A stretch of 64,000 nt of DNA from Acidobacteriota bacterium (lineage in GTDB: Bacteria; Acidobacteriota; Terriglobia; Bryobacterales; Bryobacteraceae): the NCBI GenBank assembly GCA_018268715.1, contig JAFDVZ010000020.1:62001-126000 (forward strand), read 5' to 3'. Made by a program: the position numbers and the translations under genes. Below the pieces are notes generated by a model, which worked only from the letters and a program-made list of their open reading frames with translations, had not been told where the DNA came from and made no database searches. Shown here one piece after another: positions 18,034 to 27,203 of this stretch (positions are counted from its first letter, which is position 1; every line of letters starts with the position of its first letter).

Positions 18034-18654
18034 TTACGGCCGGGGCAATTCGCGATATTCAATCTTCCGGATGGCCCCGGCCGTGTTGTAGGACATGAAC
18101 CCGAACGGGATGCATAGTTTGGTGTCCCCGGGACGCAGCCCGATCGTGCGCCCCGCGATATTGGCGTCCGTCACCGGCTGTCCGTCGATCCATACGCGGA
18201 TTCGTTCGGGCGTCACTTCCAGCCGGAAGGCATACCAGCGTCCGGCCTCGAACTCGAAGTAAGCGCGTGTCTCGTTCTCCGAAGCGTCCCACCCGTTGAT
18301 GCTGGACAGCCCGACGATGTCGCCGCCCCAGCCGCCCGTCACAAACGTGCAGTAGGAATCGCCCACCGGAAAGGTGACGCTCGCAAAGAAGTCGCCGCCA
18401 CGCACCCGTTTGGCCTCAAAACGCACTTCATAGCGTGACTTCGGCGCGTCGCCGGTTCGCGTGACGCCCGTCATCGGGCCGCCCGGTTCGAGGATCAGCG
18501 CGCCGTCCTCCACCTTCACCGCGCCATGCCGCGCAAACGGGGTCTCGCGCCAGCCGTCGAGCGTCTTACCGTCGAACATCGATCGCCACCCGCCCGGCCC
18601 CGTCTGTGCGGCGGCGACGGCGGCGAAACCGAGACAAAGCAGCAGGGATCGCAT
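18034..18654 (-). CDS. secreted DUF1080 (3-keto-disaccharide hydrolase-like) protein
   Basis: 206 residues. A signal peptide (MRSLLLCLGFAAVAAAQ) is followed by a concanavalin-like DUF1080 domain: WRSMFDGKTLDGW at its start, the RYEVRFEAKRVRGGDFF strand, and the FEAGRWYAFRLEVTPERIRVWIDGQPV segment. DUF1080 members have been linked to hydrolysis of 3-keto-glycosides and to binding polysaccharide. It is 16 bases downstream of the neighbouring Gfo/Idh/MocA gene on the same strand, suggesting joint expression and a pathway in which one enzyme oxidises C3 of a glycoside and the other cleaves it. Confidence 0.88.
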   Translation of the reverse strand: MRSLLLCLGFAAVAAAQTGPGGWRSMFDGKTLDGWRETPFARHGAVKVEDGALILEPGGPMTGVTRTGDAPKSRYEVRFEAKRVRGGDFFASVTFPVGDSYCTFVTGGWGGDIVGLSSINGWDASENETRAYFEFEAGRWYAFRLEVTPERIRVWIDGQPVTDANIAGRTIGLRPGDTKLCIPFGFMSYNTAGAIRKIEYRELPRP

Positions 18655-18670
18655 GCCGCTTTGGACTATA

Positions 18671-19882
18671 TCACGCCCGGCCGTAGTTCTTGATCTTCAG
18701 CAGTTCCCCGCCCTTCAGGGCCGACTGGTGCGCCACGATTCCCGGCAGCGTGTACGCGATCGCCTCCCACACGTTCACCGCAGGATGCCGATCCTCCACG
18801 ATGGCCCGTATGAATTCGTGCGTCAGAAACGTATGCGATCCGCCGTGGCCGCTCGCGACGCGCAGCGGTTCAGGCAGCCGTTCCCAGTGGTTCGGCTGCC
18901 GGAACGGCTCGATCTTCACATCGCCCTGCGGATAGCCGTTTTCATCGAGCACGGTCTTGCCGTCCTTTACGATGCGGGCGATCATGTTCGGCTGTCCGTC
19001 GGGCCGCTCCATGAAATAGGACGCGCGGTCGCCCAGAAACTGCGCGCGCTCGGTCCCCCCAGCCGCCACATGCCAGAACACCGCCACCCTCGAGCAATGC
19101 CCGCGCGAAGTCCTGAAAAACGCCGTCGTGTTCCAGAAGGGATTCGCGTACTCGTTGGTCGCCAGGATCTCGTGCCCGTCGCCCCAGCCGATCGCCTGCA
19201 CTTCCGCCATCCGCTCGCCAGTCACCGGCACGACCATGCCCAGGCAATGCGTCGGATACCACATGGGAGGAAATCCGTAACGCCACGTCGGAAAGCCCCG
19301 ATCGTCACGCATCAGCGGAATCAGCCCCTCGTGATGATATTCGGCCTCGGAGTAGAGAATCGAGCCAAACTCGTTGCGCGCGGCCATCTCGCGACAGGTG
19401 ACGATCTGGGGCCGGTAAAAGCTGGTTTCGGCCATCATGTACCGCAACCCGGTCGATTTCACCGTTTCGAGCAACCGCACGAGTTCAGCCTCCGACAACC
19501 CGGCTGGCACGGCGCTAATGACGTGTTTGCCCGTTTTCATGGCCTCCACCGCCATCCACACGTGCATCGGAGCGGGCGTGAAAACCGCCACCGCGTCCAG
19601 TTTCGGATGCTTCAGGAACTCAGCGAACGAACGGTAGCGGTTTGCGCACCGGTAAACTTTCGAGAGCCGCTCCAACCGGTCCGGCCGTATGTCGCAAACG
19701 GCTTCCACGACGCAATCCGGCTGCAGATGCCACTGGAAATCGGCGCCGAATCCGCCGCCCACCACGCCGATGCGGACCTTCCGGTCGCTCGGAGCCTGCG
19801 CGTTCGCAAGCCCGGCCGCGCCAGCCGCCGCCAGCAGAGTTCTTCGGGTGAAATCCACGCTACGCCTCCGCCGCCGAAGCAT
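18671..19882 (-). CDS. Gfo/Idh/MocA family oxidoreductase
   Basis: 403 residues. A GTG codon at residue 9 gives an alternative start directly before a Tat-like leader (VDFTRRTLLAAAGAAG). The Rossmann domain begins at about 36 (VRIGVVGGGFGADF). The usual EKP signature is altered: the equivalent stretch reads GKHVISAVPAGLSEAELV, so the conserved Lys is absent (Val-Pro instead of Lys-Pro). The C-terminal half carries the usual substrate domain with several His (YEAEYHHEGLIPL-like, GHGGSHTFLTHEF). Loss of the Lys-Pro motif suggests altered chemistry or a binding role. Probably co-transcribed with the DUF1080 gene. Confidence 0.88.
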   Translation of the reverse strand: MLRRRRRSVDFTRRTLLAAAGAAGLANAQAPSDRKVRIGVVGGGFGADFQWHLQPDCVVEAVCDIRPDRLERLSKVYRCANRYRSFAEFLKHPKLDAVAVFTPAPMHVWMAVEAMKTGKHVISAVPAGLSEAELVRLLETVKSTGLRYMMAETSFYRPQIVTCREMAARNEFGSILYSEAEYHHEGLIPLMRDDRGFPTWRYGFPPMWYPTHCLGMVVPVTGERMAEVQAIGWGDGHEILATNEYANPFWNTTAFFRTSRGHCSRVAVFWHVAAGGTERAQFLGDRASYFMERPDGQPNMIARIVKDGKTVLDENGYPQGDVKIEPFRQPNHWERLPEPLRVASGHGGSHTFLTHEFIRAIVEDRHPAVNVWEAIAYTLPGIVAHQSALKGGELLKIKNYGRA

Positions 19883-19936
19883 CGCCTCGGCGGAAGGGCA
19901 TTATATCGCGCGCCTTCGCCCCGCAGCGCCGGGCCG

Positions 19937-21358
19937 CTAGACCAGCATCTCCAACTGTCGAACCGCGTCGAGCACCGCCTCGGCCTGCGACTCCATGGAC
20001 TTTCCGGCCGAAGCGCCTTGCGCCGCGCTCGAAGCCGTCCGGTGAGTCCCTTGTTCGAGATCGGTCAGCACCCGGGCGACGCGTTCCACGCCCAGCGTCT
20101 GTTGCTGGCTGCCCTCGGACACCTCGTCGGCAAGCGCGCGCACTTCCCGAACCTTGGCGGTCACGCCCGTTATCGCGTGCTCCATCTCGAGCAACTTCGC
20201 GTTTCCATGTTCGGACTTCTCGATCGAGTCGCGAATCATCGTGGATGTGTCCTTCGCCGCCTGGGCGCAGCGTTGCGCCAGATTGCGAACTTCGTCGGCC
20301 ACCACGGCGAATCCGGCCCCGGCGTCGCCCGCTCGCGCCGCTTCCACCGCCGCGTTCAGCGCCAGGATGTTCGTCTGGAAAGCGATTTCGTCAATCACGC
20401 TGATGATCCGCGAGATGGACTGTCCGGCAGCGCTGATCGCCCCCATCGACTCCACCATCTCCTTCAGCCGTCCATTCGCCTCGTGGACCATCCGGTCGCT
20501 TTCGGTCATGCGTTGCGCCACCACCCCTGCGTGATCGGCTGTCCGGCGCGCCATGGCGGTGATCTCCTCACCGGCCGATGACGCTTCCTGGATGGATGCC
20601 ACCTGGTGGTTCGCCTCGTCGGCCGCAATGCGGCTGGACGACGCCACCTGGCCGGCCACATCCCCAATCGCGGACGCCCCTTTCCTCAACCCGAGCGCGA
20701 TCGTCCGTATCGGCGCCGTAACGGAGCGCGCCAGGAAAATCACGATGGCCGCCAGCATCAGGATCCCCGCCAAGGCGGAGGTGAAAAAGATGCGCGGTAA
20801 CGATCCGAGCCGCCCTTCCACGTCCTCCAGATAAAGGCCGGAGCCCACAATCCAGCCCCACGGCCGGTACATCCGCACGTAGGAGATCTTCTGGAGCGGA
20901 TCCCCGCCGCCCGGCTTCGGCCAGCGATACTCCACCAGCCCCGCGTCCCGGGCCTTACAGACCTCGACCATCTTGACGAACAGGGCGACCCCGTCCGGAT
21001 CCCGGTAGTCGTTCAAATCCTTGCCATCCAGCGCCGGGTTGGTGGGATGCATCACCATCCGCGGATTCAAGTCGTTGATCCAGAAGTAGTTATTCTTATA
21101 TCGAAGGTGCTTGATGGTCTGCTTTGCGGCCTCTTGCGCCTGTTCCGTGGTCATGGAGCCATCCGCGGCGCGGCCCCCGTAGTACTCCAGCACTTTCCAC
21201 GCCGTTTCAACGAGTTCCGCTGTTCTGGCGGACTGCGATTCGTAAATCGCCGACCGAATGCTCCAGAACACCCACCCCAGGCCGCCGCAGAAAATGGGAG
21301 CCGAGAGCAGTCCCGCTATCAGTATCCGGGCGGACAGTTTCCCAGCTTTGCCCATCAT
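19937..21358 (-). CDS. methyl-accepting chemotaxis protein with single-Cache sensor
   Basis: About 473 residues from ATG 21358, or 472 from the adjacent ATG 21355. The Shine-Dalgarno AGAAGGAG lies just upstream, and the second ATG has the better spacing. TM1 is at about 10-35. A periplasmic sCache-type domain follows (about 40-190: NNYFWINDLNPRMVMHP, PLQKISYVRMYRPWGWIVGSG), then TM2 (about 200-220), a short HAMP-like linker and the methyl-accepting signalling domain with the hairpin tip IDEIAFQTNILALNAAVEAARAG. The C-terminus carries no CheB/CheR pentapeptide. No che genes are in the window. Divergent from metH across 114 bases. The longer upstream open frame is antisense to metH and is rejected. 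Confidence 0.93.
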   Translation of the reverse strand: MMGKAGKLSARILIAGLLSAPIFCGGLGWVFWSIRSAIYESQSARTAELVETAWKVLEYYGGRAADGSMTTEQAQEAAKQTIKHLRYKNNYFWINDLNPRMVMHPTNPALDGKDLNDYRDPDGVALFVKMVEVCKARDAGLVEYRWPKPGGGDPLQKISYVRMYRPWGWIVGSGLYLEDVEGRLGSLPRIFFTSALAGILMLAAIVIFLARSVTAPIRTIALGLRKGASAIGDVAGQVASSSRIAADEANHQVASIQEASSAGEEITAMARRTADHAGVVAQRMTESDRMVHEANGRLKEMVESMGAISAAGQSISRIISVIDEIAFQTNILALNAAVEAARAGDAGAGFAVVADEVRNLAQRCAQAAKDTSTMIRDSIEKSEHGNAKLLEMEHAITGVTAKVREVRALADEVSEGSQQQTLGVERVARVLTDLEQGTHRTASSAAQGASAGKSMESQAEAVLDAVRQLEMLV

Positions 21359-21472
21359 GAACTCCTTCTGTACAACACATCGGTTACAAAAGCGATGCGC
21401 ATTAGCTCTTCCCAAGACCCATTTGTCGCCCGCGTTCCCGTTACAATCGTAGAAGGTCCCCCTTTCCCTGGC

Positions 21473-24400
21473 ATGAATCATTCCGACATCCGGCAGCAGG
21501 CGCTTTTCGACGCCCTCGATTCCCGTATCCTCGTCCTCGATGGCGCCATGGGCACGATGGTCCAGCAGCGCAACCTGACCGCGGCCGACTTCGGAGGCCC
21601 CCATCTCGAAGGCTGTAACGAAAACCTGGTCGTCACCCGCCCGGACGTCATCCTCGACATTCACCGGGCCTACTTCCGCGCCGGCGCCGACATGGTGGAA
21701 ACCGACACCTTCGGCGGCACGCCGCTCGTCCTCGCCGAGTACGGCCTCGAGGAACAGGCGCACCAGCTCAACGTCGCCGCCGCCCGTCTCGCCCGCCAGG
21801 CCGCCGAGGAATTCTCCACCCCCGGCCGCCCCCGTTTCGTGGCCGGCTCCATCGGACCCACCACCAAAACCATCTCGGTCACCGGCGGCATCACCTTTAC
21901 GGAATTGACGCGGAATTTCTACGCGCAGGCCCAGGCCCTGGTCGAAGGGGGCGTCGACCTGCTCGCCATCGAAACCTGCCCCGACACGCGCAACATCAAG
22001 GCGGCGCTGCTCGCCGTCGAGCGTCTCTCCACCGAGCTCGGCCGCTCTATTCCGGTCATCGTATCCGGCACCATCGAACGCAACGGCACGATGCTCGCCG
22101 GCCAGGCCGCCGACGCCCTTTACGCCTCGGTCTCCCACGCCGGCCTGCTCGCCATCGGCCTCAACTGCGCCACCGGCCCCGAGTTCATGACCGACCACAT
22201 CCGCACCCTGCACGAAATGTCCTCGGCGCGGATCTCCTGCTACCCCAACGCGGGCATGCCCAACGAAGAGGGCCTCTATCTCGAAACGCCCCAAACCCTC
22301 GCCGCGCAACTCGAAAAGTTCGCCGACCACGGCTGGCTGAACATCGTCGGCGGCTGCTGCGGCACCACGCCCTCCCACATTCAGGCCATCGCCCAGATGA
22401 CCCACGGCAAGGCCCCGCGCGCCCGCCGCTCGCCCTCCCCACGGACCTACTTCAGCGGCATCGACCTCGTCGAAGCCGAGGACTCCAACCGCCCCCTCAT
22501 CGTCGGCGAGCGCACCAACGTCATCGGTTCCCGCCTGTTCAAGAACATGGTGGCCGAAGAGAAATGGGAAGAGGCCACCGAGATCGCCCGCTGGCAGATC
22601 CGCAACGGCGCCCACATCGTCGACGTCTGCCTCCAGTCGAGCGACCGTGACGAGACAAACGACATCCCGCCCTTCTACGACAAGCTGAACCGCAAGATCA
22701 AGGCGCCGGTGATGATCGACACCACCGACGCCCGCGCCATCGAGTTAGCCCTGACTTACTGCCAAGGTAAGTCCATCATTAACTCGGTGAACCTCGAAGA
22801 CGGCGAGGAGAAATTCGAGCGCATCTGCCCCATCGCGAAGACCTACGGCGCCGCGCTCGTAGTCGGCACAATCGACGAGGACAAGCAGCAGGCCCAGGCC
22901 TTCACCCGAGAGCGGAAGCTCGCCGTAGCCCGCCGCTCGGTCGACTTACTCACCGGCAAGTACAGCATCCCCGCCACCGACCTGATCATCGACCCGCTGG
23001 TGTTCCCCTGCGCCACGGGCGACGAAAACTACATCGGCGGCGCGGTCGAAACCATCGAGGCCATCCGTCTCATCAAGGAAAACATCCCACTCGCGAAGTC
23101 CATCCTGGGCGTCTCCAACATCTCCTTCGGCCTGCCCGCGGCCGCCCGCGAAGTGGTGAATTCGGTATTCCTCTATTACGCCACCAAGGCCGGCCTCGAC
23201 TTAGCCATAGTGAACGCCGAAAAGCTCGAGCGCTTCGCCTCCATCCCCGAACTGGAGCGCCGCCTGGCCGAGCACCTGCTCTTCAACACTCCCCCGCCCA
23301 CTCCGGAATTCCAGGGCGTCCCGGAGGACTGGCGCGAGCAGACCCGCGAACAGAAAATCGCCGTCAACCAGTTCAACATCGCCGCCATCGCCGAACATTT
23401 CCGCAAGGCCGGCAAGAAGGAGACCAGGAAGGCCGCCGACCTGCCGCTCGACCAGCGCCTGGCCAACTACATCATCCAGGGCTCGAAAGACGGTCTGATC
23501 GCCGACCTCGACCTCAAGCGGGCCGAAGGCGCGACGCCCCTGGAAATCATCAACGGCCCCTTGATGGCCGGCATGTCGGAAGTCGGCCGCCTCTTCAATA
23601 ACAACGAATTAATCGTCGCCGAAGTGCTGCAATCGGCCGAAGCGATGAAAGCCGGCGTCAGTCATCTCGAACAATTCATGGAAAAGAGCGAGAGCGCCGC
23701 CCGCGGCAAGGTGCTGTTAGCCACCGTGAAGGGCGACGTCCATGACATCGGCAAGAACCTGGTCGAGATCATTCTCTCTAACAACGGCTACCAGGTGATC
23801 AATCTTGGCATCAAGGTCCCGCCGGAGCAACTCATCCAGGCGTACGAGCAGCACCAGCCCGACGCCATCGGCCTCTCCGGCCTGCTCGTGAAAAGCGCCC
23901 ATCAGATGGTGTCCACCGCGTCCGATTTCCGGGACCACGGCATCAGCGTGCCCCTGCTGGTCGGCGGCGCCGCCCTCAGCGAGAAATTCACCACTCTCAA
24001 AATCGCCCCTTCTTACGACTCGCCGACCTACTACGCCAAGGACGCCATGACCGGTCTGCGCCTGATGAACGAGATCATGGACCCGGCGACGCGCCCGGCC
24101 TCCCTCGCCGCGCACATCCATCGCGAGACCGGCCCGGGCTTTGAAGGCCCGGAGCGCGGCGTCGCGCCCGAAAGCGAAGCCCGCAGCCCCAAGGTCCGCG
24201 CCGATCTGCCGATCCCGCCCGCGCCCTATCTCGACCGCAAAGTCCGCGACGTCCCCCAGTTAGCCGATTTGTGGAGTTACATTAACCCCCACATGTTATA
24301 CGGCCGTCACATGGGCTTCAAGGGCAATTTCGAGAAGCTGTTAGCCGAGCGAGACCCGAAAGCCCTCGAGTTATTCCACCTGGTCGAGGACGTAAAGCGG

Positions 24401-25030
24401 GAAGCCGCCGGCTTCATGAAGGTGCGCGCCGTCTGGCGCTTCTATGAGGCGGAGCGCGACGGTAACTCCATCCATCTGTTCGCTCCCGGCGAGTCGAGCC
24501 CCTTGCTGACATGGCGCTTCGGCCGGCAGGCCAAGTCCGACGGCCTGTGTCTCAGCGACTACATCCTCGATGCGAACGACGGCCGCCGCGACCACCTCGC
24601 GCTATTCGTCGTCACCGCCGGCGAAGGCGTCCGCGACCGCAGCGAGCAGGCCAAGCGCGCCGGCGAATTCGTCAAGGCCCACGCCCTACAAGCCCTGGCC
24701 ATCGAGACCGCCGAAGGCTGCGCCGAATGGCTGCACCGCCGCATCCGCGAAGACTGGGGCTTCCCCGACCCGCCCACTCTCACCATGCAGGAGCGCTTCA
24801 CCTCGCGCTACCGCGGCAAGCGCTACAGCTTCGGCTACCCGGCCTGCCCGCGCCTGGAGGACCAGGCCGGCCTCTTCGCGCTCCTCCAGCCGGAGGAGAT
24901 CGGCGTCCAACTCACCGACGGTTTCATGATGGATCCGGAAGCGAGCGTCAGCGCCCTGGTGTTCCACCACCCCGACTGCGCCTACTTCACCGCGGCCGAG
25001 GAACCCGCCCTCACCGGCGCCGTTCAGTAA
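21473..25030 (+). CDS. metH: cobalamin-dependent methionine synthase
   Basis: 1185 residues (E. coli MetH is about 1227). The N-terminal homocysteine domain starts ILVLDGAMGTMVQ and carries the zinc-ligand Cys-Cys in IVGGCCGTTPSHI. The pterin/methyltetrahydrofolate domain follows (RPLIVGERTNVIGSRLFKN). The B12 cap and binding domain has the lower-ligand histidine in GDVHDIGKN (His757) plus GLSGLLVKSAHQM and LLVGGAALSEKF. The reactivation (SAM-binding) domain contains RYRGKRYSFGYPACP. All four modules are intact. It converts homocysteine plus methyl-THF to methionine in the cytoplasm. ATG 21473 is chosen because the open frame extends upstream without coding character. No cobalamin riboswitch was recognised in the 114-base leader. 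Its stop lies 1 base from that of the convergent serine hydrolase. Confidence 0.97.
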   Translation: MNHSDIRQQALFDALDSRILVLDGAMGTMVQQRNLTAADFGGPHLEGCNENLVVTRPDVILDIHRAYFRAGADMVETDTFGGTPLVLAEYGLEEQAHQLNVAAARLARQAAEEFSTPGRPRFVAGSIGPTTKTISVTGGITFTELTRNFYAQAQALVEGGVDLLAIETCPDTRNIKAALLAVERLSTELGRSIPVIVSGTIERNGTMLAGQAADALYASVSHAGLLAIGLNCATGPEFMTDHIRTLHEMSSARISCYPNAGMPNEEGLYLETPQTLAAQLEKFADHGWLNIVGGCCGTTPSHIQAIAQMTHGKAPRARRSPSPRTYFSGIDLVEAEDSNRPLIVGERTNVIGSRLFKNMVAEEKWEEATEIARWQIRNGAHIVDVCLQSSDRDETNDIPPFYDKLNRKIKAPVMIDTTDARAIELALTYCQGKSIINSVNLEDGEEKFERICPIAKTYGAALVVGTIDEDKQQAQAFTRERKLAVARRSVDLLTGKYSIPATDLIIDPLVFPCATGDENYIGGAVETIEAIRLIKENIPLAKSILGVSNISFGLPAAAREVVNSVFLYYATKAGLDLAIVNAEKLERFASIPELERRLAEHLLFNTPPPTPEFQGVPEDWREQTREQKIAVNQFNIAAIAEHFRKAGKKETRKAADLPLDQRLANYIIQGSKDGLIADLDLKRAEGATPLEIINGPLMAGMSEVGRLFNNNELIVAEVLQSAEAMKAGVSHLEQFMEKSESAARGKVLLATVKGDVHDIGKNLVEIILSNNGYQVINLGIKVPPEQLIQAYEQHQPDAIGLSGLLVKSAHQMVSTASDFRDHGISVPLLVGGAALSEKFTTLKIAPSYDSPTYYAKDAMTGLRLMNEIMDPATRPASLAAHIHRETGPGFEGPERGVAPESEARSPKVRADLPIPPAPYLDRKVRDVPQLADLWSYINPHMLYGRHMGFKGNFEKLLAERDPKALELFHLVEDVKREAAGFMKVRAVWRFYEAERDGNSIHLFAPGESSPLLTWRFGRQAKSDGLCLSDYILDANDGRRDHLALFVVTAGEGVRDRSEQAKRAGEFVKAHALQALAIETAEGCAEWLHRRIREDWGFPDPPTLTMQERFTSRYRGKRYSFGYPACPRLEDQAGLFALLQPEEIGVQLTDGFMMDPEASVSALVFHHPDCAYFTAAEEPALTGAVQ

Positions 25031-25031
25031 C

Positions 25032-26150
25032 TCACAACCAGAACAGCGCCGGGTGGTCATGGCCCGTCGCGTGAGTCAGCACGCGGTCGTACACCCGCGC
25101 GCCTGAGTCGCCATTGGTGAAGACAAAGATCGCCGAACCCGCCGATGGCTCGGCCAGCACGAAGTTCTTGAAGCCCGGGTTATCGCCCCACTGCCAGACA
25201 TAAGTGTGTCCGGCGGCGCGCTCCACCGCCCAACCCAGCCCCCAGCCGAGAAACTCGTTGATGCGGATCTGCTGCTGGGCGATCTCCCGGTTCCGTATCG
25301 CCGCCGCGGCGAACTTGGCGTAGTCCTCCGCCGAAGTCACCAGGCTCGCCGCGCCGTTGGGAATCATCCAGTTGGGAAGCGCCGGATCGCCGCTCTTCCG
25401 CACCGCCTCCGCGTAGCCGTCATACCGTAACTGTTCGACGGACTTGGTGGAGTCAGCCCGCAAGCCCCGCGCCGCGCCATCCCACCCCTTGCGGATCTCA
25501 CCGCGCCGGTCATGCGGCAGCGCCGTGCGGGGCAGCGTGGCGGGATCCCATACCAGCGTCGAGGAACTCATCCCGAGCGGCGCAAACACACGATCCCGAA
25601 CCAACTCACCGAAACCCGCGTCGCTAACTCGCTCAAGAATCCGCTGGAGATAGAAATAACCCTCCCCCGAATACTGGTAACGCGACCCGGGCGCAAACGC
25701 CGGAACTAAGTCAGGAGCCGGCTTCCCGCGTTCCGCAAAGCGCCAGTTAGGAAAGCCGGAGCAGTGGCTCAGCACCTGGCGCACGGTCACGGTGCGCGCC
25801 TGCGCGTCGCGCAGGTCGTCGACATAGGAAACCAGCGTGCGGTCGAAATCGAGTTTCCCTTCGCCGCGTAGCGAGAAGGCGGCGTAGGCCGTCACCTGTT
25901 TCGTAAGACTCGCGGCCTGAAACAACGTGGACGCCGTCACCGGATCGGGCGAACCCGCGGCCTTCACGCCCAGTGGCGCAATCCAGGAGACCTTAAAGTC
26001 GTGGATGGCGCCAATCACCGCCCCGGGAACCGGCGCCGCCGTCATCATGGAACGGAGTTCAGCCAGGTAGGCCTGGGGTGGCGCGGTCCGCCACTCCCGG
26101 GCCAGGAAGCCGGCGGCGAACGCCTGCTGGAGAAATAGGCGGCGATGCAT
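25032..26150 (-). CDS. serine hydrolase, class C beta-lactamase/esterase family
   Basis: About 372 residues from ATG 26150, which directly precedes the signal-like MHRRLFLQQAFAAGFL. The nucleophile motif is Ser81-Leu-Thr-Lys84 (QAASLTKQ). The second motif, usually Tyr-x-Asn, reads YSGEGYFYL, so the Asn is replaced by Gly, as in some esterase branches. WQWGDNPGFKNF near residue 325 is the usual third region. Probably periplasmic and acting on esters or peptides rather than being a true beta-lactamase. It follows the winged-helix gene by 38 bases in the pyr operon direction. Confidence 0.85.
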   Translation of the reverse strand: MHRRLFLQQAFAAGFLAREWRTAPPQAYLAELRSMMTAAPVPGAVIGAIHDFKVSWIAPLGVKAAGSPDPVTASTLFQAASLTKQVTAYAAFSLRGEGKLDFDRTLVSYVDDLRDAQARTVTVRQVLSHCSGFPNWRFAERGKPAPDLVPAFAPGSRYQYSGEGYFYLQRILERVSDAGFGELVRDRVFAPLGMSSSTLVWDPATLPRTALPHDRRGEIRKGWDGAARGLRADSTKSVEQLRYDGYAEAVRKSGDPALPNWMIPNGAASLVTSAEDYAKFAAAAIRNREIAQQQIRINEFLGWGLGWAVERAAGHTYVWQWGDNPGFKNFVLAEPSAGSAIFVFTNGDSGARVYDRVLTHATGHDHPALFWL

Positions 26151-26188
26151 GTTGGTAATACGGACGTCGAGCCCGGAAGTTCCGGAGC

Positions 26189-27196
26189 TTATTCCCAACG
26201 CAGCGCAACCGGCCCGGCCAACCCAAGCGGCAACGCCAGCGCCTCGCGCTCCACGGCCTCGCGCTCACCCGCGGAAAGCCTCCGCCAGGCGGCGATCGTA
26301 ACGTCGCCGCCCGCCCGCCGCCACGTCCCCGCCACCTCGCCATTCACCAGCAGCGCGCCCGGCCACACCCGCGAGGTCCACAACCCGGCCCTGCGCCCCG
26401 CATCCGCCACAAGAGCTTCGCGGTCCGCGCCCCACAGCAGGTAGAACGCATCGCCGGCAGGCAGCAGTCGCGCGGGCGCCGCCGGTCCAGCCGGAGCGCG
26501 AAACCCGTCCTCGTCGGCGGAAAGAATCCAGCCCTCGCCCACCGGCGTCAGCGAGCCGGCCAACCCCGCGAAAGCGCCGCGAGCCTCCGCCGCACCAATC
26601 CCGGCCCACCGCGCGAACCCCGCCGCCGTAGCCGGCCCAAACACATGCAGATATCGCCGGGCCAGCTCCAGCCGAGACGCCCGGGGATCCGCCGCCGGCG
26701 CCTCCACCGTCCAGATCACCGGCTGTCTCGCGCCATCCCACCGCAACAACACAGTGCCCGCCGGTGCGGCGTATCGCAGGCTGTTCGGGACCACGCCCAT
26801 CCCCCGGCCAGCCTCGCCGAAAGGCATCCGCCGGCCCCCCAGGAACTCGCGCAACCGTCGCGCCGTATCGAGCGCCCGCAATCGACCGCGAGCCGCCTCC
26901 GGCAGCCGCCCCAGCGAAAAGACCGCATGATCCTCGGCCGCAATCACGTAATCGCTGAACCGCGGCCCCCACAGTTGGACGAGTGAAGGATGCTCCCAGG
27001 AGTCGGCCCGCACGCCCTCGACGCGAGCATGCAAGGAAAGGAGCGCCGCCCGCGGCGAAGAGTCCTGCAACCCGGCCCAGGCGGCCGCGCGCAGCGACTC
27101 CGCCCCCCATGGCAACCGTCGATCGAGCGCATTCACGCCCCGTCGAAAGGCGACAATCCGCGCCCGCGACAACGCAAGCCGCGCCGCAGAGCCCAT
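26189..27196 (-). CDS. winged-helix DNA-binding protein (HTH_42 / AlkZ-like family)
   Basis: About 335 residues from ATG 27196, 8 bases after the pyrC stop. It matches the HTH_42 superfamily that includes AlkZ/YcaQ interstrand-crosslink glycosylases. The early stretch GLQDSSPRAALLSLHARVEGV corresponds to the GLQAQxPxxAxxxLxxR signature. SLVQLWGPRFSDYVIAAED, then LARRYLHVFGPATAAGFARWAG, and the C-terminal LVNGEVAGTWRRAGGDVTI match the family pattern. Catalytic QxQ/QxD residues of AlkZ could not be placed with confidence. Likely DNA-repair related; the link to the pyrimidine operon may simply be positional. Confidence 0.8.
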   Translation of the reverse strand: MGSAARLALSRARIVAFRRGVNALDRRLPWGAESLRAAAWAGLQDSSPRAALLSLHARVEGVRADSWEHPSLVQLWGPRFSDYVIAAEDHAVFSLGRLPEAARGRLRALDTARRLREFLGGRRMPFGEAGRGMGVVPNSLRYAAPAGTVLLRWDGARQPVIWTVEAPAADPRASRLELARRYLHVFGPATAAGFARWAGIGAAEARGAFAGLAGSLTPVGEGWILSADEDGFRAPAGPAAPARLLPAGDAFYLLWGADREALVADAGRRAGLWTSRVWPGALLVNGEVAGTWRRAGGDVTIAAWRRLSAGEREAVEREALALPLGLAGPVALRWE

Positions 27197-27203
27197 CAGC
27201 GAC

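Noticed and set aside
18461-20581. Open frame of 706 codons on the plus strand
   Set aside because: It runs antisense through the DUF1080, Gfo/Idh/MocA and chemotaxis genes and has no domain content.
21359-21472. Cobalamin riboswitch upstream of metH
   Set aside because: The 114-base leader is too short for a full cobalamin riboswitch and shows no recognisable B12-box.
21359-22615. N-terminal extension of the chemotaxis gene on the minus strand
   Set aside because: This part is antisense to metH and Gly/Ala/Asp-rich noise; the ribosome-binding site and membrane segment place the start at 21355-21358.
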